Below, in pieces: positions 52,847 to 64,000 of a stretch of 64,000 bases of DNA; position 1 is the stretch's first letter, and every line of letters begins with the position of its first letter. A program made the translations under genes and the position numbers. The DNA lies in the NCBI GenBank assembly GCA_036873755.1, contig JAVTVY010017321.1, positions 1 through 64,000 on the forward strand, read 5' to 3'. This DNA is from Hanleya hanleyi. Taxonomy: Eukaryota > Mollusca > Polyplacophora > Lepidopleurida > Hanleyidae. The notes beneath the pieces are model-generated. The model had not been told where the DNA came from. It was given only the letters and a program-made list of their open reading frames with translations, and did no database searches.

Positions 52847-53089
52847 CCGAATGATCGAATGCCGTTCCAGTATCCACCTAAGCCGAACTCACCTACAAAT
52901 ACCTGCATGTGTTACAGATCCAAGAAGAACATCTTGTGTCAGGCTTGTGGCTATATGTTCCAGGGGCGTGTCCGAACCCGATGCCCAGTCCATCCCACCG
53001 TCATACACCTCATGGACATGGAATCTTGTCCAAACTGCCGAGCAACACACCTCAAGGAGTTCAGTGCGGTGTCCAAAAGATCTGCTTGA
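52847..53089 (+). CDS. Host gene exon 2, cysteine-rich CG13380-like protein
   Basis: Opens in phase 0 directly after a strong acceptor (52834-52846). It encodes PNDRMPFQYPPKPNSPTNTC, MCYRSKKNILCQACGYMF, RVRTRCPVHPTVIHLMDMES and CPNCRATHLKEF, then a stop at 53087-53089. The cysteines form CxC, CxxC, CPxH and CxxC pairs, probably a zinc-binding fold. The layout (YPPKP, CxxC, GR, RCPxHP, LMD, CPxC) resembles the CG13380 family of unknown function. It is codon-intact and free of repeats, so it is a real host gene. Confidence 0.72.
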   Translation, partial: PNDRMPFQYPPKPNSPTNTCMCYRSKKNILCQACGYMFQGRVRTRCPVHPTVIHLMDMESCPNCRATHLKEFSAVSKRSA

Positions 53090-55140
53090 AGAGGAGCAGC
53101 TTGAAACGAACATTGTGATACCGGTACTACCTTCAGGTTCCTTGTGGGTGATGCACCGTACTTTATTCTTGTTAAAACTCAACATTTGTTGTTGATATAC
53201 ATGTATACAACAAGCTGCTGAACATTTGTGTAGACTGCGTGTAAATAATGGGGCCTTAAGTTGTACGAAGCAGATCTTCCTGTTACATGTATGAAAGTAG
53301 AATGACAAGCCTGTGAAACTGGAAATACTGTCTTGAAGAATCTTGTAGATTGGTTCATTCTGATGCTGTGAATGTCCTGTAAAGACCATGGCTGTGGATC
53401 TTGATTTGGACCAGTGCTGTTGGCAGATCTCTGAAGCTGTGATCTGTCCATGTTGTTATTTAAATGTACTGTTATTTTTGTCATCTGCTGTTGTTACTGA
53501 TTACCTTGTAATGCCAACACTTATCTGGACAGTGCTGGTTATAGACCATGATAAACATTGACTCTTGTAGTGATGTGTACCAACAGGCTTACGCTTTTTC
53601 TTCGTACACTGTGAATATTGTCGGGCTCAGACTGTGGAATAATAATGTCTCACTCCGACTGTGGAATGGACACTTGCTTTATGCATGAACTTTCCATAAT
53701 GTATTATTTCAGATTTCAATCACACCAAGGGTTATACATGAATGCTGACAATCCACTGCGCTTGTTTAATTTTTATTTTCTTTAAACTGAGACTTGGGTA
53801 TCACTAATGTGGTTACAAACAAATTCTTTCTGTTAAAGGACCCATTTCATCTCTGAAGTACCAATTTAACAATGAATTCAAGACTAGGATGTTAGGAGGT
53901 CGCGTGTTTGCCACTCGTGCAAAGGTTGCCCATTGTTGTGGTGGTGGGCATATTTGATGCCTTGGACTGTGTTCAGATGAACTTTCATTTTGCGAGATTT
54001 TGTGCAAAATTTGACCAATTGCTGAAGGAATAGACTTGTTTTTATTTCACGGATGCAGCCTTCACAATTAGGGAAGTCTGATAGACCAAAATCTTCTGCT
54101 ATTGGCAGCAGCAACTTTATGGCTTGGCTAAGTGTTAGGGCTAAATCTAGATGATCAGTTCTAAAGCTCAAATGAAGAAAGTTAGACAGGTTTCTAAAAT
54201 CCTTGAGTGCTGTTGGTCATCACTTGGATTTTCTATTGAGAGAGTGATTAATCTCCTTATAAACAAGAAACTCATTTGACAAGGTGATTGGAAACTCAGC
54301 TTGTTTGAATAGAAGCATGCGATCTTCATTGGATCAATTATTAACCATTTTCAAGAGATCTATGAATCACTCCCATAGTTTGTTTAAAGTAATGAGGCAT
54401 CGTAGATATATTTGAGGGTGAATTCTTGTATATTTACTTTCATAAGTGGCAAAACTAAAGACATTTTACTTCTTTGAACATTGTATCAAATTTTGCTGTA
54501 GACATTTTACTTCTTTGAACATTGTATCAAATTTTGCTGTTTTTTGCATAAGTCAGCATAAGCCATGTAATGATACCATTGAGTTGTATTCACAAATATA
54601 TATGGCATAGACGCTATTGCAAGAGTCTAGTCTTGTTAGAAGCCTGTGAATTCAAGTTTGAATGCAATTATAGTGGGAAAGATCGCCAATGGACCGGCCA
54701 ATTCTGTACCGGTATTTGTAGAATTTGAAAATAGATTATATTTCTGTTCGTCATACAGGAAGTGTTTGAAATCGAAATGACTTGAGATACTGGTTTGCAT
54801 TCAGACATACATATATATTTGTTGCTGCCGTATTCCTCCTGCAAATCTTTGGGTTACATATTTGGACACCTCATCAAACAATACTAAATGAACATGTAGC
54901 TGTTCCCAAACTTATGATACATGTCTAGTATCATAAGTGCTAAGCAGGGGGACTAGCCCCCCTCCCTCCACTTTTTGGGACCGCAGTGTTATAACTCCTA
55001 TCTTAGATAGCACCAGTCCAACATTTAACATGGCCGGTATAGCGACTGGCTGACTGGCTGGTTATAATTCAAGAATTCCAGCTCTGTGTAATGAAATATA
55101 CCAGCCCGATGGTCTAGCAAAGTTTTATGGTAAATTCATG
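53090..55140. other. 3' UTR and intergenic sequence
   Basis: No further coding exon recognised. A direct 41-bp duplication (AGACATTTTACTTCTTTGAA and following) lies at 54459-54540. Confidence 0.5.
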
Positions 55141-55144
55141 CCCT

Positions 55145-57245
55145 GTATGTGTGCTGTCCTCCGTGCTGGATGGCGGGTGTCTGGTTCCATGTTGTTTCAA
55201 ATACTGCTTTAAAGCAATAGCAATGCAACTTGGCTGTGTTAGCCCTAGTTAGATAGCTTATGTGTGCTGTCCTCAGTGTTTTATATGCTGGATGGTGGGT
55301 GACTGGTTCCATGTTGTTTCAAATACTGCTTTGAAGCAACAGCAATGCAACTTGGCTGTGTGAGCCTTACTTAGATAGGTTGGGTGTCTGGTTCCATGTT
55401 TCAAATACTGCTTTGAAGCAACAGCAATGCAACTTCCATGTTAGCCCTAGTTAGATAGCTTATGTGTGCTGTCCTCAGTGTTTTATATGCTGGATGGTGG
55501 GTGACTGGTTCCATGTTGTTTCAAATACTGCTTGAAGCAACAGCAATGCAACTTGGCTGTGTGAGCCTTACTTAGATAGGTTGTGTGTGCTGTCCTCAGT
55601 GTTTTATATGCTGGATGGCGGGTGTCTGGTTTCATGTTTTTTCAAATACTGCTTTGAAGCAACAGCAATGCAACTTGGCTGTGTGAGCCTTAGTTAGATA
55701 GGTTATGTTTGCTGTCCTCAGTGTTTTATATGCTGGATGGCGGGTGTCTGGTTCCATGTTTCAAATACTGCTTTGAAGCAACAGGAATGCAACTTGACTG
55801 TGTGAGCCTTAGTTAGATAGGTTATGTGCGCTGTCCTCAGTGTTTTATATGCTGGATGGCGGGTGTCTGGTTCCATGTTTCAAATACTGCTTTGAAGCAA
55901 CAGCAATGCAACTTGGCTGTGTGAGCCTTAGTTAGATAGGTTATGTGTGCTGTCCTCAGTGTTTTATATGCTGGATGGCGGGTGTCTGGTTTCATGTTGT
56001 TTCAAATACTGCTTTGAAGCAACAGCAATGCAACTTGACTGTGTGAGCCTTAGTTAGATAGGTTATGTGTGCTGTCCTCAGTGTTTTATATGCTGGATGG
56101 CAGGTGTCTGGTTCCATGTTTCAAATACTGCTTTGGAGCAACAGCAATGCAACTTGACTGTGTGAGCCTTAGTTAGATAGGTTATGTGCGCTGTCCTCAG
56201 TGTTTTATATGCTGGATGGCGGGTGTCTGGTTCCATGTTTCAAATACTGCTTTAAAGCAATAGCAATGCAACTTGGCTGTGTTAGCCCTAGTTAGATAGC
56301 TTATGTGTACTGTCCTCAGTGTTTTATATGCTGGATGGTGGGTGACTGGTTCCATGTTGTTTCAAATACTGCTTTGAAGCAACAGCAATGCAACTTGGCT
56401 GTGTGAGCCTTACTTAGATAGGTTGTGTGTGCTGTCCTCGGTGTTTTATATGCTGGATGGTGGGTGACTGGTTCCATGTTTCAAATACTGCTTTGAAGCA
56501 ACAGCAATGCAACTTGGCTGTGTGAGCCTTACTTAGATAGGTTGTGTGTGCTGTCCTCAGTGTTTTATATGCTGGATGGTGGGTGACTGGTTCCATGTTT
56601 CAAATACTGCTTTGAAGCAACAGCAATGCAACTTGACTGTGTGAACCTTAGTTAGATAGGTTATGTGCGCTGTCCTCAGTGTTTTATATGCTGGATGGCG
56701 GGTGTCTGGTTCCATGTTTCAAATACTGCTTTAAAGCAATAGCAATGCAACTTGGCTGTGTTAGCCCTAGTTAATAGCTTATGTGTACTGTCCTCAGTGT
56801 TTTATATGCTGGATGGTGGGTGACTGGTTCCATGTTGTTTCAAATACTGCTTTGAAGCAACAGCAATGCAACTTGGCTGTGTGAGCCTTACTTAGATAGG
56901 TTGTGTGTGCTGTCCTCAGTGTTTTATATGCTGGATGGTGGGTGACTGGTTCCATGTTTCAAATACTGCTTTGAAGCAACAGCAATGCAACTTGGCTGTG
57001 TGAGCATTAGTTGGATAGGTTATGTTTGCTGTCCTCAGTGTTTTATATGCTGGATGGCGGGTGTCTGGTTCCATGTTTCAAATACTGCTTTGAAGCAACA
57101 GCAATGCAACTTGCCTGGGTGAGCCTTAGTTAGATAGGTTATGTTTGCTGTCCTCAGTGTTTTATATGCTGGATGGCGGGTGTCTGGTTCCATGTTTCAA
57201 ATACTGCTTTGAAGCAACAGCAATGCAACTTGGCTGGGTGAGCGT
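55145..57245. repeat. ~120-bp minisatellite, about 17 copies
   Basis: Units run GTGCTGTCCTCAGTGTTTTA, TATGCTGGATGGCGGGTG, CCATGTTTCAAATACTGC, TTTGAAGCAACAGCAATGC, AACTTGGCTGTGTGAGCC, TTAGTTAGATAGGTTATG. Starts lie near 55155, 55268, 55468, 55590 and then every ~120 bp to 57149. Subtypes (with or without TTG after CATG; GCGGGTGTC or GTGGGTGAC) alternate. Confidence 0.92.
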
Positions 57246-57300
57246 TAGTCATGATATGACTGAAATATTGTTGAAAGTGATGTTAAATTCTATTAACAGA
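57246..57300 (+). repeat. SINE-type tail at the minisatellite edge
   Basis: GATATGACTGAAATATTGTT then GAAAGTGATGTTAAATTC resembles the tail of the SINE at 10406 (GATATAGCTGAAAGAATGTT, GAAAGCGACGTTAAACCC). A diverged SINE end adjoining the array. Confidence 0.55.
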
Positions 57301-57839
57301 AGTTAATGGGTAATATTTGTATGGTAATCAGTATTACATATATAAATAAAGAAATAGTTTATAATTTTCTAACTTGTGTAGTAATACTTGTGCTATTATG
57401 ATACAACCAGAGTAACCCAGAGGAGAAGGGATAACCTCTTTGGTTCACCAGTTCAATATAATGCATATAGTATTTTGTTGAGCAGCAAGATAAATTTGAA
57501 TTGTTACTGAATATAGTAGCTGTGGAGAATCTAAGAGACATCCAGACTCTTATCCTGGCTGATGGGTCATAAGATTGCAAGTCCTCAGCAGTAATGGAAA
57601 GCTCAGACAGTACATGTATTACAGGGTATATGATAACTAGTTAGTCACTCGCAGCCATTTGGCTTTCAGATTGATGGGTTTGACCTGGCTTGCATGCAAA
57701 TTCTCAGATTTTCTAATTGGCTGACAGGAGTTCACCAGTGGCCATTGTCCTTCATATCTATAAAAATGGTGCACTGCACATATGGTATCGATCCAGTGAT
57801 CTGGTGTAGTTGTGGCAGTGATCCAGGGGAGGTATTTGC

Positions 57840-58350
57840 ACCAGTCTAGTTGATCCATGTGGCATTAGCACCAGTCGAGTTGTGGGCAGTGATTCAGGTG
57901 ATGTTAGCACCAGTCTAGTTGTGGCAGTGATCCAAGCGGTATTAGCACAGTTGGTGATAGCACCAGTCTAGTGGTGGCAGTTAACCAGGTGCTATTTACC
58001 CCAGTCTAGTTGTGGCAGTGATCCAGGAGTGGCATTAGCACCAGTCTAGTTGTGGCAGTGATCCAGGCAGTATTAGTACCAGTCTGGTTCTTGTGGCAGT
58101 GATCAAGGTGGCATTAGTGGCAATCTAGTTGTGGCAGTGATCCAGGTGGCATCAGCACCAGTCTAGCTTTGACACTGATCCAGGTGGCATTAGCGTCAAT
58201 CTAGTTGTGGCAGTGATCCAGGCAGCATTAGCGTCAATCTAGTTGTGGCAGTGATCCAGGTGGCACCACTCTAGTTGTGGCAGTGATCCACGTGGCATTA
58301 GCACAAGTTTATTTGTGACAGTGATCCAGGCGGCATCAGCACAATTCAGT
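57840..58350. repeat. ~40-45-bp minisatellite
   Basis: About a dozen degenerate copies of AGTTGTGGCAGTGATCCAGG followed by TGGCATTAGCACCAGTCT. Confidence 0.85.
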
Positions 58351-58554
58351 TCTTTGACTGGGCTACTGGTGGTGGGTTTCTTGACTTGAAAGAATACATA
58401 GCCTTTCTTAGAAATCTAGCTCACCAATGCATGCTGCATAATCGAGGAGGTGAAGCATCTCAAACACTTTGTCTTGCTGACTGATGGTGTCAAAGATGAC
58501 TTACTCCTGTGATTCCTGGTGGTTACTTGATTTTGTACTCAAAAGCTATTGCTG

Positions 58555-58685
58555 TAGTGTTGCCTGATTTTGTACTCACACAACCTATCTATCACATCCT
58601 ATTGCTGGAGTATTGCCTGATTTTGTACTCCCACACAAACTAAATTTTGCTGGGGTGTTGCCTGATTTTGTACCCTCTCACAACT
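58555..58685. repeat. Short tandem repeat, ~60-bp unit
   Basis: TTGCCTGATTTTGTACTC recurs at about 58559, 58613 and 58660. Confidence 0.7.
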
Positions 58686-58982
58686 GGAGTATGTTTGGAC
58701 TGGCCAATTCAATGAATCCATTTTCTTAGCAAACATAGCAATGGTTCCTGTCTTTGTTTTGCTGACAACAGATGATGCATGTATTCTGCCCAGGCTCTGA
58801 TACTGCTGAAATTGGGCAACATCGAAGGGCATCAGAAAAGACCTCTTTTAAGATGCTGAATTGTAATCCAGATAGAAGTCTCTCTGGATTGGGATTGAAT
58901 TGACTTCTTCTCTGACTGGACGTATTATGGTATGGCGTCGTCTGTCTGTTAACTTTTTCTCATCAACGCAGCTCGTCCCAGA

Positions 58983-59270
58983 GTTTTCAATGGATTCTTT
59001 TGATATTTGATGCCTTGATCGGTACCATGTGTAGATGTGCACAAACTCTTTTTTTCGACCCGATTCGACGTTTTCTTGAGTTACTCCCCTTGATTTTGGT
59101 CTGAAATCCTTGTATTTGGCACCTACTGTCCTCGTGAACGCAACCTGTCTCAGACTTTTCAATGGATTCTTTTTGAAATTTGGTACACATGATCGGTACC
59201 ATGTGTAGATGTGCACAAAACTGTTTTTGACCCGATTCGACGTTTTCTTCAGTTACTCCCCTTGATTTCT
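58983..59270. repeat. Tandem duplication, ~175-bp unit
   Basis: TTTTCAATGGATTCTTTT, GATCGGTACCATGTGTAGAT, GACCCGATTCGACGTTTTCT and AGTTACTCCCCTTGATTT occur in the same order at 58984-59097 and 59157-59270. Confidence 0.8.
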
Positions 59271-59579
59271 CTACCTGCTCCTACAAATATCGCTCCAGGC
59301 CCTTGCGTACTCGACCTGATTACAGTCCAGGTAGGTTCATTTGTATTGTTAACCTTTGTCTATAACAACATTCAGGAGATAAAAATGTTGTTTATCGACT
59401 ATTTTTTTATGGCCATATTTTGGGTTCAATTGAATGTCAGATTTCCATATTCCTGAAATGGTTATTCTTTTTTCCGCCTCGAGCTAATTGGCATAGTTAG
59501 TCGCCATCAGCAAATGTGTAAGAGCAACCCTAGTCAGACACAATAGGGGTAGGAGAATGAAGTCAATTAATCTTGCCAA

Positions 59580-59807
59580 TTGACAAAAGCTGTTGATGAC
59601 TCTGAGGACATCACTCTTGGTTATGGTACTTGGTATCCAGATGAGCGCTTTGTTCAAGTTTTGAGTAACTTCACACCCGCGATTCTGGATAACAGAGAAA
59701 AGTTGAGAGATCTTGTACTTGGGGTGTATAAACTGTCCATGAGAACTGTACTCCTTCGTTACATGCATCCCAATTTCTCTGAACAACTGATGAAGCAGAT
59801 TCAGTAG
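59580..59807 (+). CDS. Possible coding exon of an unrecognised host gene
   Basis: An open stretch reads AVDDSEDITLGYGTWYPDER, FVQVLSNFTPAILDNREKLR, DLVLGVYKLSMRTVLLRYMH and PNFSEQLMKQIQ, then a stop at 59805-59807. The amino-acid composition is balanced and protein-like. No in-frame ATG is at its beginning; AAAAG near 59585-59589 could be an acceptor, though its pyrimidine tract is weak. A poly-A signal AATAAA is near 60286. It would be a last exon. The family is not recognised. Confidence 0.4.
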   Translation: MTKAVDDSEDITLGYGTWYPDERFVQVLSNFTPAILDNREKLRDLVLGVYKLSMRTVLLRYMHPNFSEQLMKQIQ

Positions 59808-61396
59808 TGATGTAGTCATAACTGTGTATTGTAGCGGGAAAGAAATTCGGCTACCAGGAACATGTGACCTAGTTCCATAAACATTTGGGAGTGCCCAGTC
59901 ACAAAAAAAATAAGGTCTGATCTGGTCCTCATTAAAACTTGCACAGTCGCAGATATACAAAGTATAATATTTGAAACATCATCAGATGTGCAATATTAGC
60001 AACCAAAGTACATGTATATCTATAGATATAAAACTTATTTTTTACCACATTCCACTGTGAAGCTAGATTCGAAAAAGATGTTGCAGAACATGGTCTTGCT
60101 AGAAATTAAAGTGATACCTCTGCTTGTTGTAAATGTTGATTTATAGCAGGCACATATATTGTCCAAAATTGCTGCAGTTGTTTCCTTTTCCCTTTCCCTG
60201 GTTTATTTCAGTGATTTAGTTATTTTTGAACTAGATTACTGTACGCCATATGCATTTCACCCAATACGATTATTTAGTGCTGTTAATAAATGAACTACTG
60301 ATTACTAGAGTCTGTTTCATATGTGCAATGTTACATAGAAAATTTCTTCTGAAGTTTATATTGTTTGATGTGAACATTGCATTTTATTCAGGCATAGTCT
60401 GATCTGTTTGCATTCTTAATGACTACTTACATAAGCCATCCAGTGCTGTTTTCCCCCAGAATTTTCTTAGAGCTCTCTTCTTAAAATCTAATGTAGTTCT
60501 TCTCAGTTGTCAATATTATGTAACCAAAGACTGGAACATAAATCCAGTAAAGTGATATATCCATCCAAGTTGTACATATTGACCCGTTGTTAGACCACAT
60601 CATGATTGTCTCCACATTCATTCACCATCCTACCATTATCACCTGTAGGTGAAGATATGCCCATTACCTAAGACACTGTTTTCATGTTCTTGAAAAAAGG
60701 TTCAACTTGTTTGTGTATGTGTAATAAAATAATGATCATCAAAACTACTTTGATTTATCTTAGACTGTCTGCACATCTGATATGAAGATCTCTTGAAATG
60801 CTAAATAATTTGGTGAGCCGGACTTCTTAGATTTTGAGAAAATCACTTTATCTGGTTTTATTTGGTTGGCAATTTCCATACAAATCTATGGCCCTTTGAT
60901 TATAGCTTTGCCATACACCAGCCATATTGGATGCGAAAACGTCTTTTGGTACTCTCCGCGCAGGGTTGATCTGACATATGACTGCGCGAGGATCAGCTTA
61001 AAGCTGACGATATTCCCTGAAGTGTTGTGCTAATTATTCCTGAATCGGGCAGGACAATTGGGCCTGTTTCATGATGATACAGGATTGGCAGTGGCATAAA
61101 CTTTGGCCAGAGACTTGATTACATTGGAATAAGGGGCATAACTCTGTAAAATATGCCACTCATTTTTGATAGGCTATAACTTTCTGCATGGAATGCATGG
61201 TTAAAATATTGACATTTAGAAACTAGAGCCTATGGGCTTTAATGAGATCTGGTAGCTGGGTTATTGGGGGATAAGTTGGTAATCAAATAAACGCAGAATT
61301 ATATATTTAATTTCAAGTTAGGCACAGTTGGCACCAGGCACGAATGTATGTGGCTAAAATGCAATCACAAGTTACATCCTGTGACAAGGTATATGA
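59808..61396. other. Intergenic or 3' UTR
   Basis: No gene or repeat recognised apart from AATAAA-type signals near 60286 and 60723. Confidence 0.5.
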
Positions 61397-61397
61397 A

Positions 61398-62155
61398 GGG
61401 CCGTTCGCGCCATAAACGCATCCTTTAAACATTTTAACTTCTTAAACGTTTAAAAATTGTAAAGCTTTAAAAAGTTTAAACATTTAAACTTGAACCAACC
61501 AATCAGATGTTATGAACTGACATTTTCCTGTTAAAAAGCAAACGTTTCCAGTTGTAAATTCGCGACTTCAGACGTTTCCTGTCAAAAGAAAAATTCGGTC
61601 TTTTAAAGGTTTCCGGTTAAAAGGATAACGTTTCCGGTTGTGATCGTCCAATCAGATTTTTTATTTGGGCCGCGTGTATTCCAACATCTACACCAACACG
61701 TGCAAATCTCCACTGGCAAACGTTTCCGGTATGTAGTGTATTTTAACCAATGAAAACCGTTCTTACAAATTAGGTTTTGGAGAATATCTTTGGCACCAGG
61801 ACAATTTGCGCAGGACATGATGCACGGTGGGCATGAGGAATACAATATGCGCGAATATTTGTAAGGGTTATTTTGATTGGTTCAAACAGACTACATAGCG
61901 GAAACGTTTTGCCAGTGGACAAGTGTTGATGTTGAGGTTTGAACATACGTGGCAGCAATAAAAAAATCTGACGGGACAATCACAACCGGTAATGATATCC
62001 CTTAAACCGGAAACGTTTAAAAGTCTTGAATATTACTACTGGAAACGTTTGCCTTTTGACAGGAAACGTCTAAAGTATTGGACGTTACAATGTTGGTTGG
62101 TGCAAGTTAAACATTTAAATTTATTAAACGTTTGGATTTATGGCGCGAACGGTCC
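61398..62155. mobile_element. Foldback MITE, ~758 bp
   Basis: Ends GGGCCGTTCGCGCCATAAA and TTTATGGCGCGAACGGTCC are inverted repeats. The interior is packed with AAACGTTTCCGGTT-type motifs in both orientations, mirrored about the centre near 61780. No transposase is encoded. The flanking duplication is unclear. Confidence 0.75.
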
Positions 62156-62211
62156 TTCTTAAAAGGTACCGACAGAATGAAGTGGAACATACCAAAGAAA
62201 GGCAGTCCTAG

Positions 62212-62292
62212 GATAAAAGTAACTCCGAAAATGGAAGCCGAAATATAGAATATTATATCAAAATGACTTCCATTTTCGGAGTTACTTTTATC
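62212..62292. repeat. Near-perfect 27-bp-arm hairpin
   Basis: GATAAAAGTAACTCCGAAAA (and 6-7 more bases) pairs with TTTTCGGAGTTACTTTTATC around a ~27-nt loop. It may be a tiny MITE or miRNA-like hairpin; no target duplication is evident. Confidence 0.7.
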
Positions 62293-63013
62293 GTAGTTTA
62301 TGTGAAATTGATCTGTGGGGACAATGAAAGGTAGTACTATAATGAGGGAAGTTGCACACGTTACGCTAACCATGTGTTACCCAATTAATTTCCGTCCAAT
62401 TAGACATTACAGTAGGTGCTCATCCAACCTTGACTCAACCAAAATAGCTGAATTTTGCTCTTTATCTTGATACATAATTCCTCCAATACATCAGTTCGGG
62501 ATTCCAGATGAACACCATGACCACCATGTTAATTTAACCAGCTTAGAGAAAGCAATATGATCCCTTCTTTAACATGGTATTGTTGGTGTTGCATTGAAAC
62601 TGCAAACTGACCTGTTGAGAATTTGATGGAAAAAGGGGCCAGTGGAATGAAGTCTAGGCCTAAATACCCACAGGGGACTAAGGTCAGTTTGTACAGAACA
62701 TACATGTACCTAGGGGTAAATAAGAGAGATTATACCTAGGAGTAAATAGAGATTGATTTAGTGTTATAAGTGAGAAGGGCTGGACATCAAGGTTGATGAT
62801 GGTTATGTCACAAGTTAGGATAAGATCTGACATGTATTACACTTTCTGGATATCCCACAGGTTGACTGGTGGAGTACGAGATAGGAAAAGATTATAAGAT
62901 ATGTTACAGCTTGCTCTTGTGAGAAAAGCAAACAGTGGCCTGCAAAGGTGATAATGAGACAATGGTAGCCAAGTTGGCTGCTGTGGTAGAGCATCTCTCA
63001 CATATACACCTAA

Positions 63014-63196
63014 GGGCTGTTCCATTTAAAAAGGTATGGGAGGGGCGGAAGGCAGCTTTGAATTATACCCCACCACCCATAGAAATTTTACTGGCCTTCC
63101 CAATGTTGTAACATGGATTGAAGGGAGTTTCCTCCCATGACCCATAGAATAATATATTAATCATCCCCTCCCATACCTTTTTTAATGGAACAGCCC
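63014..63196. mobile_element. 183-bp PIF/Harbinger-like MITE
   Basis: Ends GGGCTGTTCCATTTAAAAAG and its inverted copy CTTTTTTAATGGAACAGCCC, continuing over ~33 bp, flanked by TAA on both sides (63011-63013, 63197-63199). A 3-bp TAA duplication and GG start suit PIF/Harbinger. Confidence 0.88.
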
Positions 63197-63199
63197 TAA

Positions 63200-64000
63200 G
63201 CAGCTAAACTGTATAATTTTCTCAGCAGAGTCCAAGCTTTGGTAAAGTGACGATACCAGTCTGCCATACTTTAGAGCGTATTAATCTCATATTTTGTGGG
63301 AAAACAATGAACAGAGTAATATTTAATGCAGATAAGGGATCAAATATATGCCAAGTGACTAAATATAGACATACAAAAACCTTTCAACCACTAAGGATCC
63401 CCAAAACTCATCTCTGTGGAACTACTTTCATGCAACGCAAGGCTATCCCGTGAGTCGGTTTGCACTTTTGTCCATTTCCCTACAGCATTCTAAAGAGCCT
63501 CTGGCTAACGCCAGATCTCAAAAAAGAACATTTATCATGAAAATGTGTTCGTATCTAATGAAAACTGGGACACGGATCCTGAGAATATAAGTAATCGGTG
63601 ATACAGGATTTTTACATCTATATACCAATTCATTTGTTCCATGGTGAACTGTTGTTAGTGTAGAATAGGTGCTCGACTGAAATACTTAAATTTTATTAGC
63701 TTTATGACACAAAGTCCTTAAAATTGAATTTCAGTGAAAGCAGTAGTTCAGCTCTTTTTGTGAGCTAACAATAGGCCCTATAAGTACACCTGTTGGAGCA
63801 CACTGTTGGCATTCAGGAAAACAAGCCTATTGTTAATAAAATTCACTGTCCTAGCGAGTAATGGACACGTGCTATGTTAAATGCCAAACTAATGACTGAC
63901 CCCCATGGAGAGGGTCTCACCTGAAGTGATACAGGCATGTCATGCAAATAAGAAGGAATCTGCCTGAAATTTAAGAATAGACCTGGTACTGCAAGACCAG
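63200..64000. other. No gene seen
   Basis: Host AT-rich sequence with only short open frames. Confidence 0.5.

Noticed and set aside
53884..54171. Minus-strand 95-codon frame (TDHLDLALTLSQAIKLLLPI)
   Set aside because: Composition is somewhat protein-like, but there is no family match, splice context or partner exon; left unannotated pending a homology search.
55145..57245. CRISPR-like array
   Set aside because: The whole ~120-bp unit repeats with no unique spacers, in a eukaryotic context; it is a minisatellite.

Overview
The window is eukaryotic, most likely from a marine lophotrochozoan and probably a mollusc. The evidence is spliced exons with consensus GT/AG sites (45512-45691 and 52847-53089), a tRNA-headed SINE with the 3' tail style seen in gastropods, Penelope and non-LTR retroelements, several MITEs, and a dense cluster of Polinton/Maverick virus-like DNA. 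Organism assignment is inference; no ribosomal or mitochondrial marker is present.

Region by region. (1) 1-8307: a minus-strand Ty3/Gypsy-type LTR retrotransposon with 191-bp LTRs and a PNMA-type Gag. Its gag-pol frame is broken by one in-frame TAG, and the RT active site reads YLND. It sits inside the left LTR of (2), a second minus-strand LTR element at 8308-16126 with ~2.3-kb LTRs full of a 13-nt odd palindrome (GCGACC-C-GGTCGC). That element carries an in-frame Gag-integrase-finger fusion in place of a full pol. (3) 16127-17640: plus-strand remnant of a third, older Gypsy pol. (4) 18185-~28930: Polinton 1, plus strand, with TIR-like ends. It has remnants of integrase, packaging ATPase, a small hydrophobic protein, two small ORFs, minor capsid, PX-like protein, major capsid, adenain-like protease and C2H2 zinc-finger genes. 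All the recognisable long genes are broken, and I see no polymerase. A MITE family (GGGTGCAG...CTGCACCC) has invaded it repeatedly. (5) ~28931-34500: fragment of a second Polinton-like lineage, with a different capsid-like protein, a second ATPase, small ORFs, and a convergent minus-strand protein-primed DNA polymerase B that has large internal deletions.

(6) 36267-42978: the most striking object, a 6.7-kb near-palindrome with a perfect 6-bp target-site duplication (AACCTG), a size typical of Polintons. It has no integrase, polymerase or capsid gene. Each ~3.1-3.6-kb arm holds the same cassette: terminal regulatory cluster, 6-8 tandem ~150-bp TATA-containing repeats, a 3'-UTR hairpin module, a C2H2 zinc-finger gene, a small paralogous helical ORF, and a central divergent promoter. 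The arms share the tandem-repeat unit, the 3' hairpin module and the terminal bases with Polinton 1. It looks like a non-autonomous, satellite-like Polinton derivative made almost entirely of giant TIRs.

(7) 42985-64000: host DNA. A two-exon gene for a 140-aa cysteine-rich protein (resembling the CG13380 type) spans 45512-53089. Its 7.2-kb intron holds a LINE end, two Penelope ends with hammerhead-like cores, and MITEs. Downstream are a ~120-bp minisatellite (55.1-57.2 kb), further short tandem arrays, a possible coding exon at 59580-59807, a foldback element, a perfect hairpin, and a PIF/Harbinger-like MITE.
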